Source: Dactylorhiza incarnata
Taxonomy: Eukaryota; Streptophyta; Magnoliopsida; Asparagales; Orchidaceae
Length of the DNA stretch: 64,000 nt
Direction of reading: 5' to 3'
Assembly: GCA_033032865.1 (NCBI GenBank)
Contig: JAWHQI010000170.1
Span: forward strand, 5,345,501 to 5,409,500
The position numbers and the translations under genes were made by a program. The notes beneath the pieces were generated by a model, which saw only the letters and a list, made by a program, of their open reading frames with translations, did no database searches and was not told the origin of the DNA. Shown one piece after another: positions 41,201 through 45,826 of the stretch. Numbering within the stretch: the first letter of the stretch is position 1; the number at the start of each line of letters is the position of its first letter.

Positions 41201-43750
41201 GCGGAGGAGGAGCGCACCTCTCGAGAGCGTGTATGGAAACACCAAACTCGGTCAAGTCCAAGTCCACCTCCAACTCCTCGTCCGGAGCCGGCTCGTCTAC
41301 CACGTCCTCATGCAGCATAAAAACTTGTTTCTTTTGTCACTTGTGGCCCGGCACGAACTTCTCATCGCAGTTAAAACATAATCCTTTTTCCTTTTGGGCG
41401 GCCAGCTCACTCCAAGAAAGCCGTGTCACTGTTGGTTTGCTACCAGTTGGCGGATCCCGCCGTGCTGCTGCCGCTGTGGCCGCAGGTGGCCTACTCGTGG
41501 TACGGGTTCTCTGCCTGTTGAACCGCTCCTCCTGAATGCGGGCTAAACTGATGGCGTGGTTCAAACTCCTTGGCATATAAGCATGCACCTCATCCTGCAA
41601 GTGCTCCTTCAACCTCAACACAAAACAACTCAGCATTGTCTTCTCCTCCCAGTGTACCCGGTTTGCCAACCTCTCGAACTATGCCCGATACTCAGTCACG
41701 GTCCCCTTCTGTCGCAATTTCTGCAGTAGCGCCTCAAAATCTTCGTACTCCGAGGGCCCAAATCGGGCGGTGAACCCTTCCACGAAATCAGTCCATGACA
41801 CATAATCTCCACCTCTTAGGAACCACTGAGTCCACTGAAATGCGTCGTCCTCCAGATGGAATGATGCTAATTGCACCCATTGCGCCTCCGGGACCTCCTG
41901 GTAACTGAAGAACAACTCCACCTTCTGAACCCATTTCAGTGCATCCCTCCCTTTGAACTTGGGGAAGTTCATTCGTGTCAATTTGGGTGGCATGTACGCT
42001 CGAGGCCCCGCTTGCCCTTGCCAGCCCTGTCCAAGCCCATTCTGTCCTTGCCCGTTCCATGCCTAACGTCCCGGGCCCATATGACCATCGTACGCTCCTG
42101 GGTAGACTAGAGGTGGCTGAACCTGATGAGGAATGTGCTGCCCGACCCACGAAATGTGGCCTCCGTACCCGACGGGAAGAACGCTGCCTCGCGGGTTAGG
42201 AAGAAGGCCACCCGTACCTCCTGGAGCCCTCACAGCAGATCCCAACCCTCCATCAGCCCGCTGCCACGGCTGCCGGCCCCAATCCACAGGAACTGGCCCG
42301 CCGGAACCGCCACCTGGACGCCAAGCTTGCCCGCATTCAACCTGCACAGCCGATCCAGGCGGAAAGCCTCCCGCTGCCGCCGTCCCAGCCCCAGCTGCCC
42401 CCACGCCGTCGCCGGAGGTCCCGCAGCAGGGAAGATCCCACGCCAGCAACGCCGGCCGTTCCCGTGCCCGTACGACCCGGATCGGGCGTTCCCGATAGAT
42501 CGGCGGACCGATCGGGTCGTCCGCCATTAGATCCCCCGTCGGCCGTGCTTTTCCCCTTCAACAACGCCTTAAGTTCCTCCATACGAGCGTCTAGACGCTC
42601 CTCCAGCCGCTGCGAGGACGCACGCATCTCTTCCTCGATCGCGGCTACCGAATCCGCCAAACCACCGTAGTTTTCCTCCAAGGTTTCCAAACGGGAAAAA
42701 TCTTCTTGTGTCCGCGTGGTCACCATCGTCGGAGGACGAAGCCTCTGATACCAAATGGTAGGAAGGAGGAAGGAGAAGAGAGATCTAGAGGAGAATACTA
42801 GAGAGATTTAGGGTTTGAAGAGGTAGGAGAAGAATACCTTGAGATTAATTGCCTGCCCTCCCATGAGAGCAGCCCGGGTAATTATACCCGAGCCAAAGAG
42901 GGGCCGGCCGGCCCCTCCAATTGGGGCTGAACCCGTTTGGTTCAGCCCCGGCCGGCCGGTTCACTGGTTGGGGGCTGAACCGGTTGGTTCAGCCCCGTTG
43001 GTCGACGCTCTCTTGCACCGCCGAACATAATGACGTCCCGTGAAGCGTAGCAGGGGCGTAACAAATAATAATAAGACGCCGCGTGCGCGTAACACAATCA
43101 CAGATATTTATTTGGAATAAACTAGTTTGTTATTGGCATATTCTGTTCATATTTGTTGCCAAGAATATTATGTTAAGCACTTTGATTCAAAGAATTTGAG
43201 AAATGTCGGCGCCCGTCTATTGAATATAAGGCCAGGGTTAATTACTGGGACCTCTTCAAAGACTTCACATAATCACAGGAACATTCGCTCTACTTTTTGA
43301 AATTACGAAACTCCGCCGTCATAGTTTGCAATATTACAAGATACCCCCTCCCACTTAACATGCATTGCAAGTTCATCCCCCTTAGAGTGGATGTTTTGGT
43401 AATTTCAAAAAGTAGAGGGACCCCTATAAATATATAATATGTAAATTCCCACAAGAAACCCTATAAGGTAATACCAAATAGACTTTTGATGATTTAGACA
43501 TGTGCAACATAAATTAGAAAATACACGCATCAAAATCTTAGATAAATTTAACATCGAAAGATTACGAAGGAGAAAATAGAACCTAAGGTAACATGAATAT
43601 TTTGTATTCAAGTCCTCTGCTATTTCATTTTCTATTACCCCTCATTTCCTTAACAAAATGAATATATTTTTTTTAATTTTCTATTTGCAGAGCCTTATTT
43701 GCCAGCATTTTGAGCTTGACAAACGACTCATTGAATACATATCAAGTTGA
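5058..43750 (+). CDS. TMX2: Thioredoxin-related transmembrane protein 2 (TMX2) homologue, ten exons
   Basis: Coding exons: 5058-5234, 6645-6689, 8707-8751, 8971-9040, 9833-9874, 25936-26009, 35793-35863, 36667-36752, 36844-36929, 43691-43750. Together they give 756 bases, 251 residues, open throughout. The product has an N-terminal membrane segment ([20 protein letters not shown]), further hydrophobic segments ([32 protein letters not shown]) and the family mark QQPPYDG, then a degenerate thioredoxin fold with [14 protein letters not shown] (Cys-x3-Cys instead of the redox CxxC), [21 protein letters not shown] and a C-terminal [15 protein letters not shown]2 family proteins sit in the endoplasmic reticulum membrane; their plant role is not well defined. 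The ATG has a good context (AAG ATG G). Introns 1, 2, 5, 6 and 9 are filled with transposons. Identity rests on family recall; splice sites are by eye. Confidence 0.85.
5265..6535. mobile_element. Harbinger-like element in intron 1
   Basis: Ends GGTCCGTTCAGA (left) and TCCGAACGGACTC (right) are inverted matches, flanked by CTA on both sides (5262-5264, 6536-6538). The interior carries a Myb/SANT-like gene fragment at 5726-6169, in line with the Myb-like ORF of PIF/Harbinger elements. No transposase is left. The CTA duplication differs from the usual TWA, so the superfamily is moderately sure. Confidence 0.65.
5726..6169 (+). pseudogene. Myb/SANT-like (Harbinger ORF1 type) C-terminal fragment
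   Basis: One frame reads [20 protein letters not shown], then two in-frame stops, then [20 protein letters not shown] and [11 protein letters not shown]. This matches the region after the Myb/SANT-like domain in plant proteins related to Harbinger ORF1, where a D-x-A-T-G motif is followed by an acidic stretch and a C-terminal L-P-x-L-D-E...F-M-x-L-P block. The DNA-binding domain itself is missing. Dead copy within a transposon. Confidence 0.6.
6645..6689 (+). CDS. TMX2: TMX2-like exon 2
   Basis: Acceptor TTACAG, codes [15 protein letters not shown], donor AAG|GTAACA. Phase 0 at both ends. Confidence 0.85.
6782..8397 (-). mobile_element. Solo LTR, TGATGG family, in intron 2
   Basis: On the - strand it starts TGATGGGAATCATG (from 8397) and ends ATCCTGCGCCA (6782). 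CTATC flanks it on both sides (6777-6781 and 8398-8402), a 5-bp target duplication. A TATA-like sequence lies about 185 bases from its start. The middle (7083-8110) is strongly strand-biased: G-rich here, C-rich in the element's sense. Long proline-rich reading frames there are side products of this bias. Confidence 0.8.
8707..8751 (+). CDS. TMX2: TMX2-like exon 3
   Basis: Codes [15 protein letters not shown], donor AAG|GTATGC. The stronger-looking acceptor GTCAG ends at 8702 but would add four bases and break the frame. The AG at 8706 keeps it. A missed microexon upstream is an alternative. Confidence 0.75.
8971..9040 (+). CDS. TMX2: TMX2-like exon 4
   Basis: Acceptor TTTTCCAG, codes [20 protein letters not shown] and AFA, donor GCAG|GTACG, phase 1. 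A membrane-spanning segment. Confidence 0.88.
9370..9545 (+). mobile_element. LINE 3'-tail relic
   Basis: A degenerate reading of [17 protein letters not shown] and GLGRRSR resembles the C-terminal tail of plant LINEs (W-F-G-H-V..R.P....R..R....RGRGRP). Related to 43470-43610. Confidence 0.4.
9833..9874 (+). CDS. TMX2: TMX2-like exon 5
   Basis: Acceptor TTTTGCAG, codes [14 protein letters not shown], donor GCAG|GTATTG. QQPPYDG is the conserved cytosol-facing turn of the plant family. Confidence 0.88.
10071..11379 (+). repeat. LTR of the TGATGG family
   Basis: Starts TGATGGAGATCGATCATGCC and ends CCCTTGTCA, followed after two bases by an initiator Met tRNA primer site, so it is a 5' LTR. The pyrimidine-rich leader spans about 10340-10860. 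No matching 3' LTR with a duplicated CATTT flank was found, so the element is incomplete. Confidence 0.75.
10350..10370 (+). other. Conserved leader stem-loop
   Basis: CCCTCGG and CCGAGGG pair over seven bases around the loop TGCGATG. Equivalent structures occur at 20593-20609, 26851-26871 and 59142-59162 in other LTRs of this family. Confidence 0.6.
11382..11393 (+). other. Primer-binding site (initiator Met tRNA)
   Basis: TGGTATCAGAGC two bases after the LTR end. The same site occurs at 56479-56490 in the complete related element. Confidence 0.85.
11394..11592 (+). mobile_element. Start of the internal region of a non-autonomous LTR element
   Basis: About 200 bases alignable by eye to 56491-56680 (AGTTGAGTCTATA, CCCCTCTCCT, GAGTC.AT.TATACTCGA). 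It is cut by the LINE inserted at 11593. Confidence 0.6.
11593..13879 (-). mobile_element. RTE-type LINE, 5'-truncated, with 12-bp target duplication
   Basis: Flanked by CGCTCGTAGATA at 11581-11592 and 13880-13891. The 3' end (left side) has the TTG-type tail (ACAACAACA on +). It carries RT pieces on the - strand, but the 5' endonuclease part is missing. The insertion split the LTR element internal region. Confidence 0.8.
11619..13584 (-). pseudogene. LINE reverse transcriptase (RTE clade), broken
   Basis: Successive - strand pieces, in order: an RLSWWKKEVQ-like linker (13584-13375), [15 protein letters not shown] (13227-12997), [19 protein letters not shown] (12902-12621), RT core with [19 protein letters not shown] (12636-12223), and the C-terminal region with [17 protein letters not shown] and GRGRPKKTW (12269-11619). 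These are the RT and C-terminal domains of a plant RTE LINE. Stops and frameshifts separate the pieces, and the catalytic box reads F-A-N-D instead of F-A-D-D. The apurinic endonuclease domain is absent. Not functional. Confidence 0.85.
13760..13957. other. Patchwork of short direct duplications
   Basis: Short blocks occur twice: TTGTCAAACTTTC, ACAAATCTTTTT, and a TCGTGAAAA ... ATATTGCACGC block. They surround the LINE 5' end and the second target-site copy. This looks like template switching or filler DNA during insertion or repair. Confidence 0.5.
13958..14100 (-). repeat. Copia 3' LTR
   Basis: 143 bases, TGATAGGAAT on the left to CATCTAACA on the right. Preceded in element sense by a polypurine tract at 14101-14110. 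Confidence 0.92.
14113..18422 (-). pseudogene. Copia gag-pol polyprotein, broken by frameshifts
   Basis: From the ATG at 18422 ([20 protein letters not shown]) the order is gag with zinc knuckle [14 protein letters not shown], aspartic protease [12 protein letters not shown], integrase zinc finger ([17 protein letters not shown]...CTGCKLGKQ) and catalytic core ([18 protein letters not shown]), RT ([28 protein letters not shown]) and RNase H ([26 protein letters not shown]). One frame holds to about 16490, where a run of eight G in the sense strand shifts the frame. A second shift is near 15270 and a stop plus shift near 14870. Typical copia order, integrase before RT. Domains are otherwise well kept, so the copy is fairly young. 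Confidence 0.92.
18225..18290 (-). repeat. 21-bp tandem repeat in copia gag
   Basis: AGGAGCAGTAACCGTCGGTGC recurs in register, giving repeated A-P-A-P-T-V-T in gag. In-frame expansion. Confidence 0.6.
18430..18800 (-). repeat. Tandem-like repeats in the copia 5' leader
   Basis: Blocks such as GATCGATCGATC, AAGCAGTAGCA(A/G)GAGACG and GACGGCAGTAGCAGGAGC recur three to four times between the primer site and the gag ATG. Non-coding, possibly a packaging or translation leader. Confidence 0.65.
18839..18850 (-). other. Copia primer-binding site
   Basis: TGGTATCAAAGC on the - strand directly adjoins the 5' LTR with no gap. Complement of the initiator Met tRNA end. Confidence 0.9.
18851..18994 (-). 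repeat. Copia 5' LTR
   Basis: 144 bases, near-identical to 13958-14100. In element sense it contains TGTGTATATATATTT as the only TATA-like stretch. Confidence 0.92.
18995..20308. other. Intron 5 sequence without recognisable gene
   Basis: 19000-19330 is rich in CATG/GCAC motifs and may continue the internal region of the LTR element that begins at 10071. 19814-20250 has AT-rich MITE-like text (GGCTAGTTTGGTTCAG; CTTTCAAAAAGATGA twice). I see no gene here. Confidence 0.4.
20309..20863 (+). repeat. LTR fragment, TGATGG family variant (copy 1)
   Basis: Starts TGATGGAGATCGCCGGTC and aligns by eye with 21845-22350 (CGATCTGAGTCCATGGATG, GTATTTGACACCCGATCGGC). It breaks off at about 20863 and joins integrase sequence, so the LTR end, primer site, gag and most of pol are deleted. 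Confidence 0.7.
20884..21893 (+). pseudogene. Gypsy integrase C-terminal part with chromodomain-like tail
   Basis: Begins with a [14 protein letters not shown] integrase motif, followed with a frameshift and stops by [19 protein letters not shown]. From 21159 one frame is open for 244 codons: the integrase C-terminal GPY-type domain ([36 protein letters not shown]), a proline-rich linker, and a tail with [20 protein letters not shown] that resembles a chromodomain. The end of this frame runs into the following LTR. RT and protease are absent. Chromovirus relic inside intron 5. Confidence 0.8.
21845..22580 (+). repeat. LTR fragment, TGATGG family variant (copy 2)
   Basis: Begins TGATGGAGATTGGCATCC right after a purine tract (CCGTGGGGAGT). 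Promoter-like TTATTTAAGC lies about 200 bases in, followed by a C-rich leader with a poly-C run at 22146-22159. The right end is unclear. AGTCA near 22563 is a candidate, without a clean target duplication. Confidence 0.65.
22581..23361. other. Intron 5 sequence without recognisable gene
   Basis: AT-rich, no coding frames or terminal repeats that I recognise. Confidence 0.4.
23362..24912 (-). mobile_element. Possible antisense LTR, boundaries uncertain
   Basis: The left end TGATGCAGGACGGCG is the inverse of the CCGTCCTGCATCA end of the LTR at 48431-50333. On the - strand a TATA box (CCTATAAAAGGG, about 24709-24720) lies about 190 bases from a possible TGATGG start at 24912, the same spacing as in related LTRs. 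No matching target duplication was found, so this may be partial. Confidence 0.4.
24986..25032. repeat. AT microsatellite
   Basis: Interrupted TA dinucleotide run. Short reading frames over it are meaningless. Confidence 0.8.
25090..25400 (-). mobile_element. LTR/TRIM-like relic with TATA box on the - strand
   Basis: On the - strand CTATATAAGGAGG is a TATA box followed by leader text. The same layout and similar text (GGTTCCTTC, CTCTTAGGAG-like, CCTCCTTATATAGG on +) recur at 37130-37345, so this is a second, diverged copy of one family. Ends not defined. Confidence 0.45.
25401..25935. other. Intron 5, end part
   Basis: AT-rich intronic sequence leading to the exon 6 acceptor. Nothing else recognised. 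Confidence 0.5.
25936..26009 (+). CDS. TMX2: TMX2-like exon 6
   Basis: Acceptor TCCACAG, codes [20 protein letters not shown] then RFWL, donor CTG|GTTAGT. Begins the thioredoxin-like domain. Separated from exon 5 by 16 kb. Confidence 0.85.
26602..27937 (+). mobile_element. Solo LTR, TGATGG family, in intron 6
   Basis: Starts TGATGGAGATCCACGACT, ends TTCGTCCTGCGTCA, and is flanked by TAAAC on both sides (26597-26601 and 27938-27942). A TATA-like TTTATATGCC lies about 175 bases in, followed by the family stem-loop (26851-26871) and a long C-rich leader. No internal region or second LTR: recombined to a solo LTR. Confidence 0.88.
26851..26871 (+). other. Conserved leader stem-loop
   Basis: CCTTCG and CGAAGG pair around CTGCGACGT. 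Relative to CCTCG/CGAGG in the LTR at 58848 both arms have changed and the pairing is kept. Confidence 0.6.
27943..28280 (-). mobile_element. G-rich transposon flank split by the gypsy insertion
   Basis: 28060-28280 is G-rich (GGGTTGTGGCTG-like text) and continues in character at 33715-33790 on the far side of the gypsy element. It resembles the antisense of the C-rich LTR leaders. Ends not defined. Confidence 0.4.
28281..28687 (+). repeat. Gypsy 5' LTR
   Basis: Contains a TATA box (TATAAAAG, 28473-28480) and repeated TCTAGA(A/G) motifs in U3. Followed by the primer site. Confidence 0.93.
28473..28480 (+). promoter_or_regulatory. LTR TATA box
   Basis: TATAAAAG in the 5' LTR. The 3' LTR has the same box at about 33496-33503. 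Confidence 0.7.
28690..28701 (+). other. Gypsy primer-binding site
   Basis: TGGTATCAAAGC two bases after the LTR end, complement of initiator Met tRNA. Confidence 0.9.
28755..33292 (+). pseudogene. Chromovirus gag-pol, lightly broken
   Basis: Gag (from [18 protein letters not shown]) has a coiled segment and the zinc knuckle [14 protein letters not shown]. Protease is [13 protein letters not shown] has [13 protein letters not shown] (active-site YLDD intact) and [12 protein letters not shown]. RNase H shows [16 protein letters not shown]. Integrase has the zinc finger (H...CLVCQQDK), [23 protein letters not shown] and [14 protein letters not shown]. The C-terminal chromodomain is [20 protein letters not shown]. 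Stops lie in frame at 29343, 30120, 30363, 32726 and about 32777, and the frame shifts once near 32285 inside the integrase core. Defects are few, in line with LTR divergence of about 2%. Confidence 0.93.
33304..33710 (+). repeat. Gypsy 3' LTR
   Basis: 407 bases, preceded by a polypurine tract (AGGTGGGGGAGAA). Compared base by base with the 5' LTR, eight substitutions and no indel. Confidence 0.93.
33930..34650 (-). pseudogene. LINE reverse transcriptase fragment, inverted part
   Basis: Open on the - strand from [20 protein letters not shown] through [19 protein letters not shown], the catalytic [12 protein letters not shown] (F-A-D-D intact, unlike the copy at 12.4 kb), [20 protein letters not shown] and [17 protein letters not shown] to EKMREAR. 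The reading frame continues across the inversion junction into antisense LINE sequence, which is not meaningful protein. Confidence 0.85.
33930..34992. mobile_element. RTE LINE with 5' inversion (twin-priming structure)
   Basis: ATTTCCAA flanks both sides (33922-33929, 34993-35000). The right part (34651-34992) is the LINE 3' end on the + strand, ending in TTG repeats. The left part (33930-34650) is the adjacent upstream LINE segment on the - strand. The two parts overlap by about 80 bases of LINE sequence at the junction. Order and orientation match the known 5' inversion of LINEs. Confidence 0.88.
35055..35336 (+). mobile_element. RTE LINE 3'-end fragment
   Basis: Near-copy of 34740-34992 (AGATGGTT.GGACACGTACA, GGCACC.G.TAGG.GTTGTGAGAG, GGGATAAAGGCTTGAGTG), ending in TTG repeats. 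Severely 5'-truncated, about 60 bases right of the twin-primed copy. Confidence 0.8.
35337..35792. other. Intron 6, end part
   Basis: AT-rich intron sequence before exon 7. Nothing recognised. Confidence 0.5.
35793..35863 (+). CDS. TMX2: TMX2-like exon 7
   Basis: Acceptor TTGGCAG, codes [20 protein letters not shown] then LSV, donor AT|GTGAGT. Holds the Cys-Ser-Ser-Thr-Cys motif at the place of the thioredoxin active site. Confidence 0.88.
36667..36752 (+). CDS. TMX2: TMX2-like exon 8
   Basis: Acceptor TGCCAG, codes [20 protein letters not shown] then ENFGISLS, donor CTG|GTAAGG. The F-G-x-V-D-L-G strand matches the thioredoxin fold. Confidence 0.88.
36844..36929 (+). CDS. TMX2: TMX2-like exon 9
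   Basis: Acceptor AACCAG, codes [20 protein letters not shown] then AFMPSITK, donor AAG|GTTTCT (weak after GT). PTYILYE holds the cis-proline region of the fold. Some residues usual between TRL and AFMP in the family appear absent. Confidence 0.8.
37130..37345 (-). mobile_element. LTR/TRIM-like relic into which a gypsy element inserted
   Basis: On the - strand a CCTATATAAGGAGG TATA box, with text related to 25090-25400. A poly-G run sits at about 37297-37308. The gypsy element follows at 37351, and the sequence resumes at 43069 (AATAATAAGACGCC). Ends not defined. Confidence 0.45.
37351..37658 (-). repeat. Gypsy 3' LTR
   Basis: TGGTAGGAAGG...GGGCGTAACA on +. Contains inverted GGTTCAGCCCC / GGGGCTGAACC blocks and GGGGCCGGCCGGCCCC, so it can fold strongly. 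Confidence 0.92.
37556..42726 (-). pseudogene. Chromovirus gag-pol, broken, with internal 198-bp duplication
   Basis: On the - strand: gag coiled N-terminus ([20 protein letters not shown]), gag core ([20 protein letters not shown]), zinc knuckle [13 protein letters not shown] then a stop where the last Cys is expected, protease [17 protein letters not shown] ([20 protein letters not shown]), whose catalytic box reads FFDG instead of FFDD, RNase H ([20 protein letters not shown]), integrase ([44 protein letters not shown]) and a chromodomain-like end ([20 protein letters not shown]). In-frame stops near 41676 and 41337, shifts near 39900 and at a G/C homopolymer at 39603-39627. Not functional. 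Confidence 0.9.
38843..39238 (-). repeat. In-frame 198-bp tandem duplication in integrase N-terminal region
   Basis: 38843-39040 and 39041-39238 are near-identical, differing at a handful of sites. 198 bases is 66 codons, so the duplication itself keeps frame. It repeats the segment with [18 protein letters not shown] and [12 protein letters not shown]. One copy carries a stop (TAA) near 38990. Confidence 0.9.
42742..42753 (-). other. Gypsy primer-binding site
   Basis: TGGTATCAGAGG on the - strand, two bases inside the 5' LTR end. Initiator Met tRNA type with one difference from TGGTATCAGAGC. Confidence 0.85.
42756..43063 (-). repeat. Gypsy 5' LTR
   Basis: Near-identical to 37351-37658, same 308-bp length. 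Adjacent to the primer site. Confidence 0.92.
43240..43430. mobile_element. Small hairpin MITE in intron 9
   Basis: CTCTACTTTTTGAAATTAC (about 43289) is the inverse of GTAATTTCAAAAAGTAGAG (about 43399), with GGGACC-type ends outside. No coding capacity. Confidence 0.6.
43470..43610 (+). mobile_element. LINE tail relic
   Basis: Degenerate F-R-H-V-Q and R-K-tail text resembling 9370-9545. Low certainty. Confidence 0.35.
43691..43750 (+). CDS. TMX2: TMX2-like exon 10 (last)
   Basis: Acceptor TTTGCAG, codes [19 protein letters not shown] and a TGA stop. [10 protein letters not shown] is the conserved C-terminal end of plant members. The gypsy element at 37351-43063 lies in the preceding intron. 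Confidence 0.88.
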   Translation, partial: SLICQHFELDKRLIEYISS

Positions 43751-43933
43751 TTTTTTTTTTTGCACCCAGTTATATATATATTCAGCTTGATGAATCTCCT
43801 ATTTATTTCTGAAATCCTCTTCCATGTTATATACACTATTTCTGAGATAAAGCCAGATTTAGGCCTTTGGATTATGCAACAGTGGATTATGTAGCAAACT
43901 GTTTAAATTCTGTCAAAACTTTGAATAATTTCG

Positions 43934-44147
43934 GCTTCGTTTGGCGTGACGGTCGTGAACATGATGGTTATGAACTGTCATTCGTGAATGCCCAACCTCA
44001 CCTAAGAAACTTCATTCATTTTATGTTCAAAACTAGTTTTCTTTACTTGGTGGCAGTGATAACCTGTCTTACCAATAATATGCATTCTATGATGGTGTAA
44101 TTTTTGTCCAAACTCACCGAAGCAAAAAATACCACGCCAAACGGAGC
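43934..44147. mobile_element. MITE with GCTYCGTTTGGCGTG ends
   Basis: Left end GCTTCGTTTGGCGTG and right end CACGCCAAACGGAGC are inverted matches. Related to the relic at 3646-4012. It lies 184 bases after the TMX2-like stop, probably in or just past its 3' UTR. No clear target duplication. Confidence 0.75.
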
Positions 44148-44844
44148 GTTAATCTTTTACCATCATGTTTAAAACACTAAATTGACATTTTATTTATTTC
44201 TTACATTTCTTGAGATGAGGACTAATGTCTAGAAAAATAATTATTTAATGTAATATTTTTTGGCATATTATAAAGTTAATAATGAACTCAATGTTGCATT
44301 GATTTGATTTAACATCTTGAACGGTACTCGTCACTCCAGCTTAATATGAACTAAATGTTCCTTGCTATATGCATTATTCGTTCGTAAAGCATTATATATA
44401 TTTTACTAAATAATAATTTTTATACATGTAGAGTTGAACTTTTTCACATATAATTTGTTATTTAAACATCAGGGAAAATAGTTTTTTTTTTAAGTCTGAG
44501 TAACAGTATTTTCAAAAAAAAAAATCTAAAAAGTTTTAATGAAAGCAAATAATATAAATTCAAGCTTATTAATGAGCTCATTAATGATCATGGGAAATCC
44601 TATTTGAATTAGCAAGTCTCACCTTTCAATGCTAAATACTCTTGCATGATTGGCGGCGATGTGGTACCTTAAAATGAAATTGTGAGCCATAAAGCAAAGG
44701 GAGTCTTCTCCCTAACAGTCTTGTAAAGAAACGGAGCCTATTAATGATTATACAGAAATAGGCAAGGACTTGGTTAAGACAATAATAGAATATAGCCTCA
44801 ACTCACATATTCAAGATAAAACAAGTCTTCACATGCGCGCACAC

Positions 44845-44870
44845 GTGCGCACACACACACACACACACGA
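44845..44870. repeat. CA microsatellite
   Basis: CGCGCACACGTGCG followed by a CA run. Confidence 0.8.
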
Positions 44871-45466
44871 TCTATATTAGATCTGACCAACTGCCCATCC
44901 TACCTCTACGTTCTTAATAGACCATCTTTTTTTGTCTCAGTAGAGTCTTTCGGAGACATGTTTCCATCCTCTTCCTCATTCCTTAAAAAAACTGAGCCGC
45001 CGGGACCAAAAACTATTGCATGCATTAAAATGTTTTTAATTTGAAATAGTTACAAAAAAGTAGCAACGGTCTTTAAGTAACAACTAAACTAATGATGCAA
45101 CATTCTCATTTTTCGTATATTGCAAGGGCAATGCATAGGCCCTTCCGCCGCAATAATAAGACAACCATAGGCCTTCGTGTAAGGGCAATGTATATATTCG
45201 CAAAATCATTGTTAAGTAAAACAACTCCATCTTAAATCAATATTTCAATATTTTAACACTGAAAGAAGATACAAATTGGAGGAATACAATTAAGAATAAA
45301 TATCTTTGGTAATTATATATCACAATGTTTCCCTTATAAAAATAAAACCTGGGAAAATCATAGGCAGTGGTACATTATCTAGGGGGGCCCCCTTGGCTAA
45401 ATAGAAACCTTATTTCTCCCCTAACTTTAGCACTAAGCACCCTCCCTCCAATTACATCACAAATAT

Positions 45467-45597
45467 TTAATTTTGACACTTTACACCCCCAAAGGCTTTA
45501 ATATTGACATTTTGCACAATAAATATTCAATTAAGAGGTTGCAAAACATCAATATTAAAGCCTTTGAGGGAGCGCAAAGTGTCAAAATTAAATATTT
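45467..45597. repeat. Long imperfect hairpin downstream of the PurK-PurE gene
   Basis: The arm at 45467-45520 (TTTAATTTTGACACTTT, AAAGGCTTTAATATTGA) is inverted at 45540-45597 (TCAATATTAAAGCCTTT, AAAGTGTCAAAATTAAA). Outer flanks continue the pairing partly (CCCTCC.AATTA / TAATTGGAGGG). Probably a hairpin MITE, transcribed only if the PurK-PurE 3' UTR is long. Confidence 0.75.
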
Positions 45598-45732
45598 ATG
45601 ATGCAACGTGCAAAAACCTCCTAATTGGAGGGTGCTTGGTGCCAAAAGTCCTAAAACAACATCAATGAAAAACTTTACGTCCTGAATGAAATCTCTCTCT
45701 TAAATCACCTGTTAAATTATTGCAGATAGGCA

Positions 45733-45826
45733 TCAAGGATTTAAATATTTCTCCCAACCAGCTCCTTCTAATTTTTCTGCCTTCTCCAAGACTGTATCTC
45801 TCAATAATTCATGATATTTAATCAAC
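45733..45826 (-). CDS. PURKE: PURKE last exon
   Basis: Acceptor TTATAG, codes [20 protein letters not shown] then [10 protein letters not shown] and TGA. Matches the C-terminal helix of plant PurE domains. Confidence 0.9.

Larger units (their letters stand above)
37351..43063 (-). mobile_element. Complete Ty3/gypsy chromovirus, antisense in intron 9
   Basis: LTRs of 308 bp each (37351-37658 and 42756-43063), with AATAA on both flanks (37346-37350, 43064-43068). Primer site at the right, polypurine tract (GATGGGGAGGGGAA) at the left. LTR copies differ at only about six positions by eye. Coding region broken. Confidence 0.93.
43751..45732. other. Convergent intergenic region
   Basis: About 2 kb of AT-rich DNA between the stops of the TMX2-like gene (+) and the PurK-PurE gene (-), so it holds both 3' UTRs. 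It contains a MITE (43934-44147), a CA microsatellite near 44850 and a hairpin element (45467-45597). No gene seen. Confidence 0.6.

Noticed and set aside
44845..44870. Direct repeats suggestive of an array
   Set aside because: A CA microsatellite. No spaced repeats, no CRISPR anywhere in the window.
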